Source: UBA1924 sp963976625 (GTDB lineage: Bacteria; Planctomycetota; Phycisphaerae; Phycisphaerales; UBA1924). Taken from it: DNA of 64,000 bases. Below, piece by piece: positions 1 through 7,733 of this stretch. A program made the position numbers and the translations under genes. The stretch spans positions 1-64,000 of the forward strand of contig CAXBLA010000007.1 in assembly GCA_963976625.1 (NCBI GenBank). Reading direction: 5' to 3'. The number at the start of each line of letters is the position of its first letter. Within the stretch, counting starts at the first letter, position 1. A model generated the notes under the pieces. It was not told the origin of the DNA, made no database searches, and saw nothing but the letters and a program-made list of their open reading frames with translations.

Positions 1-194
1 CCGTCGATGGTGATGGAGCCAGCGTATTCAACATACGAGGGGCAGCCGCAGGTTGAGGAATGGAGGTGTCCGCCGCCGGGGCCGCGATGGCGATCGTATG
101 AGCCGCCGGCGGTGGCGATGGATGCCCCCGCGGCCAGAGTGATAAGGGCGGCGAGGAGTGTTCGCTTGGTCAGATGGTGTGATCGTGGGGTCAT
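1..194 (-). CDS. Secreted protein of unknown function (3' end outside window)
   Basis: An open frame starts with ATG at 194-192, preceded by an AAAAGGAGA ribosome-binding site six bases upstream, and runs off the left edge without a stop, giving 64 visible residues. The start MTPRSHHLTKR is followed by a hydrophobic alanine/leucine stretch (about residues 12-29) ending in ATAGG, a typical signal peptide. The mature part starts Gly/His/Arg-rich and contains a CGC motif. I cannot name a family from so short a piece. The good ribosome site, signal peptide and absence of stops make it a real gene. Confidence 0.7.
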   Translation of the reverse strand, partial: MTPRSHHLTKRTLLAALITLAAGASIATAGGSYDRHRGPGGGHLHSSTCGCPSYVEYAGSITID

Positions 195-449
195 TTTGGG
201 TCTCCTTTTGATGTGGTCAACGGCGTATTGACCTGCTGGATGGAGACCGGCCTATGTTTGCGACGACTGACTTATGGACGCGCAAAGTAAATATTTGCAC
301 CCCGCTGAGGGTTCAGAAAGAGGGATTGCACAGAAATATCGCTGTTTTTCCTGTTTTCGTGTCAGAAAATGCATGTTGGATCGGTTGAACTCTAAGAAGG
401 CTTGGTGCGAATAGACCATCAGCCTGATCCCAGCCCAGAGGAGCACACG

Positions 450-1160
450 ATGAAGCAAACCCCGATCGATAGCCAAAACGCCCAGTCCATCAACGGGCAG
501 ATCACGACCACGATCGTGACCGCTTCGTCGGCCAACGAGCTCTCCCCCATCGAAGCCGCGATCATGGATTGCTGTAATACGCTCCACGAAGCGCACGATC
601 GCAAGGACCACCTGACCATCCGCGAGGTGGGCGCCAAGCTCGAATCGCTGCTCGAAAAATACGACCAAACCGACGGCGAAGACCACCCCAACCCCGCGTG
701 GGCCCGCGCCAACCAGCGTGCGTTGGCATTGAGCGCGATGGGCAAGATCGATCAGGCGATCCGGTTGGAACTCATCGCCCTCAAGTATGCGGATACACCA
801 CGACGCGAGGAGATCTCGTATGGGAACCTCGCTGATCGCTGCCTGCGTTTGGGCGAGGCGGACCGGGCGCTGGGGTTCTTTCTCGATGCGATCAATGCGA
901 ACCCGGAATCGGTCCCGGTGCTGATCACGGGTGCCCACTCGATGTTTGAGGCTGGGCACATCGAGCAGGCGGACACGATCTTCCGGACCTTCCTCGACAA
1001 CCCGGACCTGCTTACACCGAGCTCAGAGCTCGGGGCGTACCTCGACTGCGATGTGCGGACCCGCAACTTATGCGAGCACCTGCCATCTCTCGGCGAGCTC
1101 TACACCCGGTGGATATCGATGAACGCCATGCGATCAGATTCGAACGGGGGCCAGTCATGA
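450..1160 (+). CDS. TPR-like protein coupled to a sigma-like gene
   Basis: A 236-residue protein beginning MKQTPIDSQN. ATG at 450 is chosen over an in-frame upstream start at 402 because AGAGGAG precedes it at good spacing. The C-terminal half reads as tetratricopeptide-type helix pairs (for example YGNLADRCLRLGEADRALGF, then AHSMFEAGHIEQADTIF), so it probably makes protein-protein contacts. There is no signal peptide or membrane segment, so it is probably cytoplasmic. Its stop overlaps the start of the next gene (ATGA at 1157-1160), so the two are translationally coupled and may work together. It could be a partner or regulator of that sigma-like protein, but this is inferred from position only. 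Confidence 0.75.
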   Translation: MKQTPIDSQNAQSINGQITTTIVTASSANELSPIEAAIMDCCNTLHEAHDRKDHLTIREVGAKLESLLEKYDQTDGEDHPNPAWARANQRALALSAMGKIDQAIRLELIALKYADTPRREEISYGNLADRCLRLGEADRALGFFLDAINANPESVPVLITGAHSMFEAGHIEQADTIFRTFLDNPDLLTPSSELGAYLDCDVRTRNLCEHLPSLGELYTRWISMNAMRSDSNGGQS

Positions 1161-1972
1161 GAACCCAAGACCACGAACAGTTCTGGGATCTGTACGAACG
1201 CAAGGCCCGCCAGCCGATCGAGCGTGCGTGCCTGTACACTTCGCGGACCAAGACCGATTCAACGATGGACATCGCCGACATGGTCGCCTGGGTTGATTCG
1301 CGGGTGTGGGCGATGCTTGAGAAGGAGTCATGGCCGACTTTCCACGATGACCCGACGCCAGAGCAGGCGATCGAGCGGATCGTCAAGCATGCCCCGACGC
1401 TGGCGCGTTGGGCGTATTTGGGATTGTGCCGATCACATTTCTCGCGCCTCGAGAACCGGGCAAACTACACGGGCGGCATGTCGCGGGCCCAGCGTCTGTC
1501 GATGGCGTCATCAGTTGATACAAAGCTCGAAAAGCGTGAAGAGCTTGATTCGGCGATCGCTTCGCTGCGTAAGTCGTTGAGTGCCAACTACAAGCAGAAG
1601 CTGGCCGCGTCTTGGATTGATAAGGAGGACCGCTCGCGTGTAGCGATGGTCCTGGGGGCGACCCGCAGGGAGGACGATGCATTGATTACCAAGGTATCCG
1701 GAGAAGGCATGAAAGAAAACGCGGTCCAACAGATGCGTTCGCGGGCCCGCAAGCGGGCTCAGGAAGTGCTCAACGCGGCCAAGAAGCTGCCGTTGATTGT
1801 GGTCGCTGGCGTGGTGCTGGTCACGGTTTCGCTGAGTTCCAGCACCGTCGAGGCGGGCGAGCAAACCGGCGGTCGGCGATCGCTGGGTGCTCAGTATTCG
1901 AATGCCACGATGATTCTTGCACAGCCAGAAACGCTGTGCGAGGGCGAACAGACTGGCGGGCGACGCCGCTGA
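1157..1972 (+). CDS. Divergent sigma-70-like protein with C-terminal membrane segment
   Basis: A 271-residue protein starting MRTQDHEQFW at an ATGA overlap with the TPR gene. Residues 37-51 (MDIADMVAWVDSRVW) align by eye with the ECF sigma region 2.2 pattern DxEDLVQExFLRVW. Residues 82-100 resemble region 2.4. Residues about 130-205, ending NAVQQMRSRARKRAQEVL, look like a weak region 4 with its final recognition helix. A hydrophobic segment at 211-226 (LPLIVVAGVVLVTVSL) follows, then an approximately 45-residue tail carrying the motif EQTGGRR twice. Ordinary ECF sigma factors are soluble and about 180-200 residues, so the membrane segment and tail are extra. It may be a membrane-tethered sigma factor, or a degenerate paralogue with another role. 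Confidence 0.6.
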   Translation: MRTQDHEQFWDLYERKARQPIERACLYTSRTKTDSTMDIADMVAWVDSRVWAMLEKESWPTFHDDPTPEQAIERIVKHAPTLARWAYLGLCRSHFSRLENRANYTGGMSRAQRLSMASSVDTKLEKREELDSAIASLRKSLSANYKQKLAASWIDKEDRSRVAMVLGATRREDDALITKVSGEGMKENAVQQMRSRARKRAQEVLNAAKKLPLIVVAGVVLVTVSLSSSTVEAGEQTGGRRSLGAQYSNATMILAQPETLCEGEQTGGRRR

Positions 1973-1998
1973 TTGAGCCTGCCAAGCGAACCTCTTTC

Positions 1999-2026
1999 AA
2001 GAACCGGAAATATTCGGTTCTTTTTT
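1999..2026 (+). terminator. Rho-independent terminator after the sigma-like gene
   Basis: AAGAACCG (1999-2006) pairs perfectly with CGGTTCTT (2015-2022) around an eight-base loop, and the T-run continues to 2026. It lies 27 bases after the stop of the sigma-like gene and ends the TPR/sigma-like unit. Confidence 0.8.
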
Positions 2027-2069
2027 ATGGGCACGGAATATTCTCTCCGCCAAGTCGGTATGTCTTTGC

Positions 2070-2735
2070 ATGAACAAAGCAGCCTTCTATTCGACCATCG
2101 CCATGCTCCCCGTGTTTGCCTACGCACCGCTGACCAGCGCCGCGTTGGAGCTCGATGAGCCGGAAGCCAAAACTATGAAAATTAAGCAACCCTTGCAGGT
2201 CAATGACCAGATGATCAGCTTTCGAGTTGATGACGCCTTTGATGGCGACAAGCAAGCGTCCATTGAGCTTGATGAGCTGCTCAAGGATGGCCCGGTCGTC
2301 CTGACTTTTTATCGAGGCTCGTGGTGCCCATACTGCGTCACTGAGCTCACTGCGATCCAGCAGCGCCTCGAAAAAATCACCGACACGGGCGCGACCGTCT
2401 TGGCCATTTCCCCCGAGGTCCCGGGTAAGACCGCGGATCTCAAGGAACAGAAAGACCTCGGCTTCCTCTTCGGGACCGATCACAACAATGAGCTGGCCAA
2501 GAAGCTCGCCCTGTGGTTTGAGCTCGATGAAGAGACCGTCAAACGATACAACCAGTACGGGCTCGATATCCCCGAATCCAACGGCACAGGCACCTGGGAA
2601 CTCCCGGTCCCCGCGACTTATGTGATCGACACCGATCGCACCATCCGCTTCGCCTTTGTTGATGAGAACTACAAAGAACGCGCTGACTACGACGAGGTCT
2701 TGAAGGTGCTCAAGAAGATCCAGAAGGACGACTGA
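2070..2735 (+). CDS. Exported AhpC/TSA-family peroxiredoxin-like protein
   Basis: A 221-residue protein with an N-terminal signal-like segment (residues 1-25, ending APLTSA). The thioredoxin fold follows, with FYRGSWCPYC at residues 80-89, where Cys86 and Cys89 form a CxxC pair. This matches the AhpC/TSA redoxin family (peroxiredoxin-like group), which reduces peroxides through thiol chemistry. The PATYVIDTDRTIRFAFVDENY segment carries the cis-proline region typical of the fold. The export signal suggests a periplasmic antioxidant role. The gene stands alone between two terminators. No strong ribosome site is visible upstream of the ATG at 2070, so the start is less certain than the family. 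Confidence 0.85.
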   Translation: MNKAAFYSTIAMLPVFAYAPLTSAALELDEPEAKTMKIKQPLQVNDQMISFRVDDAFDGDKQASIELDELLKDGPVVLTFYRGSWCPYCVTELTAIQQRLEKITDTGATVLAISPEVPGKTADLKEQKDLGFLFGTDHNNELAKKLALWFELDEETVKRYNQYGLDIPESNGTGTWELPVPATYVIDTDRTIRFAFVDENYKERADYDEVLKVLKKIQKDD

Positions 2736-2767
2736 TTCAACAACAACTCAACTTGCCCCCTCTTCGG

Positions 2768-2808
2768 CGGGTGCAGCACCATCGTGGTCTGCACCCGTCT
2801 TCTTTTTT
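2768..2808 (+). terminator. Terminator after the peroxiredoxin gene
   Basis: CGGGTGCAG (2768-2776) pairs with CTGCACCCG (2789-2797), extended inside by further pairs, and is followed by TCTTCTTTTTT. It serves the plus-strand peroxiredoxin gene. The opposite strand has no T-run, so it is not a clear terminator for hrpA. Confidence 0.8.
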
Positions 2809-2821
2809 GCGCAGTATCAAC

Positions 2822-5800
2822 TTAGGCATGGATGATGGTGTCGAGCTGCTCGCGGAGGCGCTTTTCAGACACGGGCATCGAGGTGCGGAGTTCTTGGGCG
2901 AAGGTCGCCACGCGGAATTCCTCGACCATCCATCGCAGGGTCCAGTAGTCCTCGGCCACCTCGGCGGTGTGGGCGCCCTGATCGCGGAGTTCCTTGAGGC
3001 AGGTGGTCCACGCGTAGACCCGGTCGGCCATCTGGCCGTCGCGCTCTGGGCCGATCGAGCGGAGCTTGTTAAGCCGGATGTCCATCGCACGCAGGTACCG
3101 GGCGTAGCACCAGAGCCATCGCGTGGGCGTGGTGACCAAGCCATTGAACTCGAGGAGCGCATCGAGCTGGCCCTGCATGTCCCCCACCACCACGGCCCAG
3201 GCGAGCGAGTGGACCTCCTTGAGCCGATCTTTGATCTTCATGAGCTGATCGAGGATCTGGGTCAGGTTCGTGATGACACGCTGGGTCTCGTCGATCGCGT
3301 GGTCCCATGCGCCCAGCAGCTCGAGCTCGAACTCAGCTTTCGTGCGCGGGATGGGCTGATTGTCGCCCTTGGGATCCACGCACAGCAGGAGCCCGATGCG
3401 GGTCCAGATGATGGTGTCGAGCTGGGCGGAGACGCCGCTGGCGGCGGCGAGGATCTTGAGCCGATCGTATCCGGGCAGGTTGCTCAGGCGGATCCGTAGC
3501 TCGCGCTTGATCGCGAGCCCGAAGAGCAAGCCAAGCCCGGAGCGGGTGTGCAGGTCCGATTCCCACTTGGTCGCCAGCACCCGCAGCGAGACGGTGTTGT
3601 CTTCGACGACCAGCGAGGGGAAGCCGACAATCTTGGGCGAGCCCTTGCGGGCGAACTCGATGGTTTGGGGAAGCTCGTCGAACTCCCATCCGATCATGCC
3701 GGTGCGTTCGATGTCGGCGCTGGCTTCTTGGACGACCTCGCTGGCCTGCTTGGCGAACTTGCCCTGGAGCTCGCCGAGATCGCGCGAGGCGCCCAGGGCT
3801 TTGCCGTGATCGTCGATAACTTCGATGCGCGCGAAGAGGAACGACTGGAGCTGGTCGGAGCGGAAGTCGGTGGGCTTGATCGTGATGCCGGTGCGTTCGG
3901 ACAGGATCTTGGCGAGTTGGGTCTCGATGGAACCGCCCTTGGGCTTGACGATCTGCGAGAGGTCGGCAGCTACCTGATTCGCATCGAACTGGCGACGCAG
4001 CCCCTTGGGCAGCGAGCGGACGAGGGCCTCGATCCGCTTGGGGATCAGGCCGGGGACGGCCCACTCGACCTTCTGGCGGGTGAGTTGGTGCAGCGCCGCG
4101 ATCGACACCCGGATGGTCGCCCCGTCGTGGTCTTCGCCGGGCTCGAAGGTGTACTTGAGCTTGGAGACCGCGCCCGAGACCTCGATCGCGTCGGGGTGGG
4201 TCTCGGGGGTGACCTCTTTGGGCGCATACTCGAGCAGGTCGGACTCGGTCATCTTGAGGAGCCCGGAGCCCGCGGATTCGAGCTTCTTGGCCCATCGCTC
4301 GAAGGCCTTGGCGGCGAAGATGTCCTTGGGCAGCTTGTCATCGTAGAACGCGAAGAGCGTGTGGTGATCCGCGATCAGGTCGTCTCGCCGGGCTTTGGCC
4401 TCGAGTGATCCCAGGCGGGTGATGAGCTTGGCGTTGTGCTTAAGCGCTTTGGATGAAGTCCGCATCTGGCCGTCGACCAAGGCGTGGTGTATGAAGAGCT
4501 CGCGCGAGAGTACCGGGTCGATCTTGCCGTACTGGATGGTTCGGCGGGGGACGATGTCGAGCCCGAAGAGCGTCACCTTCTCGTCGGCGATCACCCGCCC
4601 GGACTGTTCGTCCCAGCGTGGTTCGGAGTGGGTCTTCTTGATCAGGTGCGCCCCGGCGTCCTCGATCCATTTGGGATCGACCGTCGCGACGGTGCGGGCG
4701 TAGACCTTGCTTGTGCGCACGATCTCGGCGCACATGACCCACTTGGGCTTGGCGCTAAACAGGGCCGAGCCCGGCGAGAGGGAGAAGGCCGAGTTGCGGG
4801 CGCCCTTGAACTCGTGCTTCTCGCCCTTGGTGCCGATGTTGGCCAGGAGCCCGGTGAGCAGCGCCCGGTGCACGGCGTCGGAATCATCGTGTCCCTTGGT
4901 GATTTTAAATCCCATGTCGAGGCAGAGGCCGCGGAGCTGGCGGTAGACTTCGCGCCATTCGTCGAAGCGACGAGCGGAGATGTAGACCTTCTCACAGGCC
5001 CGCCCGAGCTTGCGTCGGGTGAGGTCTCTTTGTTGCTCGTGGAACCAGTCCCAGAGCTTGATGTAGCCCAAGAAATCCGAACCCTCGGCCTGGAACTGCC
5101 TATGTGCCTCATCGGCGGCGTCACGTTTTTCGTGGGGGCGGACGCGGGGGTCTTGGGACGACAACGCCGACGCAATAATCAGCACATCGTGGAGGCAGCC
5201 TTCCTCATTGCCCGCGATGACCATCCGCGCGATGCGGGGGTCAACCGGGAGCTTGGCCATGATCTTGCCGAGCTTGGTGAGTTGTTCGTTTTCGTCGAGT
5301 GCGCCCAGCTCGTGGAGGGTGTCTCGCCCGTCGCGCCATTGGCGGTTCTCGGGGCGATCGAGGAATGGGAACTCCTCGGGCTGCCCGAGCTTGAGATCGG
5401 CCATCTGCAGGATCACCGATGCGAGGTTCGAGCGGAGCAGCTCGGGCTGGGTGAACTCGTCTCGGGCGTCGTAGTCGGTCTCGTCGTAGAGGCGCACGCA
5501 CACGCCCGAAGCTGTACGCCCGCATCGCCCGGCGCGTTGGTTGGCGCTTGCCTGGGAGACGGGCTCGACGAGCAAGCCGTGGATTTTGGTGCGGGGGTTG
5601 TAGCGTTTCATCCGCGCCATACCCGGATCGACTACGGAGCGGATGTTGGGTACGGTCAGCGAGGTCTCGGCGACATTGGTGGAGATGATGATGCGGGGTC
5701 GGCCCGACGGGTTGAACACCCGCTGCTGCTCGGCGGCACTCAAACGGGCGTAGAGCGGGATGATCTCGGTGCCCTCGGGGAGGTGGTCGCGTTTGCGGAG

Positions 5801-6754
5801 TTCGTGGGCGGTCTGGCGGATCTCGCGTTCGCCGGGCATGAAGATGAGGACATCGTCGTGGCGTTCGTTGACGAGCTGAGCCGCGGCATACGAGGCGGCT
5901 TCATCGATGCGCATGCCGGTGTTGACATGCTCGGTCTCGTAGCGCATCTCGACGGGGTAGGTTCGCCCGGAGACTTCGATGACCGGTGCGGGGCCCTTGG
6001 TCGTCCCGAAGTGCTCGGCGAATCGCTCGGCGTCGATGGTCGCCGAGGTAATGATCAGCTTGAGGTCCTTGCGCGTCTGCAGCAGGCGGTGCATGTACCC
6101 GAGGAGGAAGTCGATGTTGAGCGATCGCTCGTGGGCCTCGTCGATGATGAGGATGTCGTACTGGCGGAGCTTGGGGTCTTGGCGGGTCTCGGCAAGGAGA
6201 ATGCCGTCGGTCATGACCTTGATGAGGGTTTTGTCTCCGGTGGAGTCGGAGAAGCGGATCTTGGTGCCGACCTGCTCGGAGCCTTTGACATCGAGCTCGT
6301 CGGCGATCCTCGACGCGACCGAGCGGGCGGCGATTCGCCTTGGCTGAGTGTGCCCGATGAGTGCGCCCACGCCATAGCCGAGTTCGAGGCACATCTTCGG
6401 GAGCTGGGTGGTTTTGCCCGAGCCGGTCTCGCCGCAGACGATGACGACTTGGTTGTCGCGGATGGCTTCTTTGATCTCCTCGCGCCGGGTGCTGACGGGG
6501 AGTTCTTCTGGATAGGTGACCTTGGGGACCGAACGCAGGCGCAGGTCGTAGGACTTGATGGAGTCCTCGAGATCGCGGACGATCGAGTGCTGGATCTTGG
6601 CGCGGTGGTCGGGGTTTTTGGAGCGATCGAGCCCGCGGATTCGGCTGATGAAAAGCCCCCGCTTCGATGGCGGGCACTGCTTCATCAGCTCTTTGATTTC
6701 GGGTGGTTGATCGCTCACGGGGAATCGCTGTCCTGTTGCATCGTCCTGGTTCAA
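2822..6754 (-). CDS. hrpA: ATP-dependent RNA helicase HrpA (DEAH box)
   Basis: About 1,310 residues, close to the 1,300 of E. coli HrpA. Visible helicase motifs are Walker A GETGSGKT (108-115), DEAH (205-208), SAT (237-239) and QRAGRCGR (motif VI). After these come the helicase-associated and OB-fold regions and the long HrpA-specific C-terminal domain. In E. coli, HrpA processes mRNA and rescues stalled ribosomes. The longest frame opens with TTG at 6754, directly abutting the TGA of the BtpA-family gene. A GTG at 6718 with AGGA upstream is an equally good start and would shorten the protein by 12 residues. Spacing suggests cotranscription with the BtpA-family gene. Confidence 0.95.
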   Translation of the reverse strand: MNQDDATGQRFPVSDQPPEIKELMKQCPPSKRGLFISRIRGLDRSKNPDHRAKIQHSIVRDLEDSIKSYDLRLRSVPKVTYPEELPVSTRREEIKEAIRDNQVVIVCGETGSGKTTQLPKMCLELGYGVGALIGHTQPRRIAARSVASRIADELDVKGSEQVGTKIRFSDSTGDKTLIKVMTDGILLAETRQDPKLRQYDILIIDEAHERSLNIDFLLGYMHRLLQTRKDLKLIITSATIDAERFAEHFGTTKGPAPVIEVSGRTYPVEMRYETEHVNTGMRIDEAASYAAAQLVNERHDDVLIFMPGEREIRQTAHELRKRDHLPEGTEIIPLYARLSAAEQQRVFNPSGRPRIIISTNVAETSLTVPNIRSVVDPGMARMKRYNPRTKIHGLLVEPVSQASANQRAGRCGRTASGVCVRLYDETDYDARDEFTQPELLRSNLASVILQMADLKLGQPEEFPFLDRPENRQWRDGRDTLHELGALDENEQLTKLGKIMAKLPVDPRIARMVIAGNEEGCLHDVLIIASALSSQDPRVRPHEKRDAADEAHRQFQAEGSDFLGYIKLWDWFHEQQRDLTRRKLGRACEKVYISARRFDEWREVYRQLRGLCLDMGFKITKGHDDSDAVHRALLTGLLANIGTKGEKHEFKGARNSAFSLSPGSALFSAKPKWVMCAEIVRTSKVYARTVATVDPKWIEDAGAHLIKKTHSEPRWDEQSGRVIADEKVTLFGLDIVPRRTIQYGKIDPVLSRELFIHHALVDGQMRTSSKALKHNAKLITRLGSLEAKARRDDLIADHHTLFAFYDDKLPKDIFAAKAFERWAKKLESAGSGLLKMTESDLLEYAPKEVTPETHPDAIEVSGAVSKLKYTFEPGEDHDGATIRVSIAALHQLTRQKVEWAVPGLIPKRIEALVRSLPKGLRRQFDANQVAADLSQIVKPKGGSIETQLAKILSERTGITIKPTDFRSDQLQSFLFARIEVIDDHGKALGASRDLGELQGKFAKQASEVVQEASADIERTGMIGWEFDELPQTIEFARKGSPKIVGFPSLVVEDNTVSLRVLATKWESDLHTRSGLGLLFGLAIKRELRIRLSNLPGYDRLKILAAASGVSAQLDTIIWTRIGLLLCVDPKGDNQPIPRTKAEFELELLGAWDHAIDETQRVITNLTQILDQLMKIKDRLKEVHSLAWAVVVGDMQGQLDALLEFNGLVTTPTRWLWCYARYLRAMDIRLNKLRSIGPERDGQMADRVYAWTTCLKELRDQGAHTAEVAEDYWTLRWMVEEFRVATFAQELRTSMPVSEKRLREQLDTIIHA

Positions 6755-7573
6755 TCAGCCACGGAGGGCAGCGACCATCTGCTTGGCTCTCGATGGGTCG
6801 ATGGGGTTCTTCCAGTAGCCGTCGGCTTTGACCCATGAGCCAACGATCAGCGCGTCGGCGTGATCGCTCAGGGCCCCGGCGTTGTCGGGGGTGACGCCAG
6901 AGCCAACAAGCACGGGCAGCGTGGTCGCGCTTCGGACGGCTTTGACATCGACAAGCTCGGTGGGCTTGCCTGTTGAGAGCCCGGTGACGATGAAGCCGTC
7001 GGCTCCGAAGAACTCGCCGGCGTGGGCGAACTCGGCGATGTCGATGTCCCCGGTGATGGCGTGCGAGGCGTGCTTCTTCTTGATGTCGCAGAAGACCTTG
7101 ACCGAGTCGGCCCCGATGCTCTTGCGGTAGCGCAGCAGCGGCCCGGCTTCGGCCTTGGCGAGCAAACCCTCGTCGGCGACATGGGCGAAGACAAAGTTCT
7201 CGCAGCGGATGAATGCCCCGCCCGTGCTGTGGGCGACGGCCAGGGCGTGGGTATTGCCGCCCGACAAGATCTGGACGCCGACCGGTATGCTCACGGCTGA
7301 CTTCACGGCATGCACCACGCGGGTCATGCCCGCGACGATCTCTGGGCCCAGGTCGCAGCCGTGGACATAGGGGGCGTCGTGCATGTTCTCGACGATGATC
7401 GCGTCGAAGCCCGCGTCCTGGATCTGCTTGGCCTCGTCCACTGCTTGGGCGACGAGTTGATCGATGCTCTGGCTCGCGTAGGGCGTGCCCGGGAGCGCGC
7501 CGACATGGACCATGGCGATGAGGGCGGTGCCCTGAGGAGATGCGGGGATGATGTTTGCGAGGTTGGCGTGCAT
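6755..7573 (-). CDS. BtpA/SgcQ family TIM-barrel protein
   Basis: A 272-residue protein starting MHANLANIIP at 7573. The frame is open to 7789, but the extra residues look like upstream noise. Family hallmarks are ALIAMVHVGALPGTP near the N-terminus, DAIIVENMHDAPY, and the C-terminal GSGVTPDNAGAL and ADALIVGSWVK, phosphate-binding-like loops of a TIM barrel. BtpA was described as needed for photosystem I stability in cyanobacteria. In non-photosynthetic bacteria such as this one its role is unknown, and SgcQ relatives sit in sugar operons. Its stop touches the start of hrpA. The 160-base gap to the divergent transporter must hold both promoters. Confidence 0.88.
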   Translation of the reverse strand: MHANLANIIPASPQGTALIAMVHVGALPGTPYASQSIDQLVAQAVDEAKQIQDAGFDAIIVENMHDAPYVHGCDLGPEIVAGMTRVVHAVKSAVSIPVGVQILSGGNTHALAVAHSTGGAFIRCENFVFAHVADEGLLAKAEAGPLLRYRKSIGADSVKVFCDIKKKHASHAITGDIDIAEFAHAGEFFGADGFIVTGLSTGKPTELVDVKAVRSATTLPVLVGSGVTPDNAGALSDHADALIVGSWVKADGYWKNPIDPSRAKQMVAALRG

Positions 7574-7733
7574 GGGGTGTTCTTTGTGGCCGGGGTTTCG
7601 GTGTTTGATGCTCGAAATCGCTGATTTCGGGCTTGCTGGGTTGTGCTTGGCGGTGTCTTGGCGTAAGTTATGTGCTCTGATCTTAGAGCCGAACGCCCGC
7701 GAATCAGCGTGCATTTGAAGGATTCTCACACCG

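Noticed and set aside
4484..6838. 784-codon open frame opposite hrpA
   Set aside because: It is the shadow of a GC-rich gene: hrpA on the other strand carries all helicase motifs, while this frame has none and shows a V/G/L/D-biased composition.
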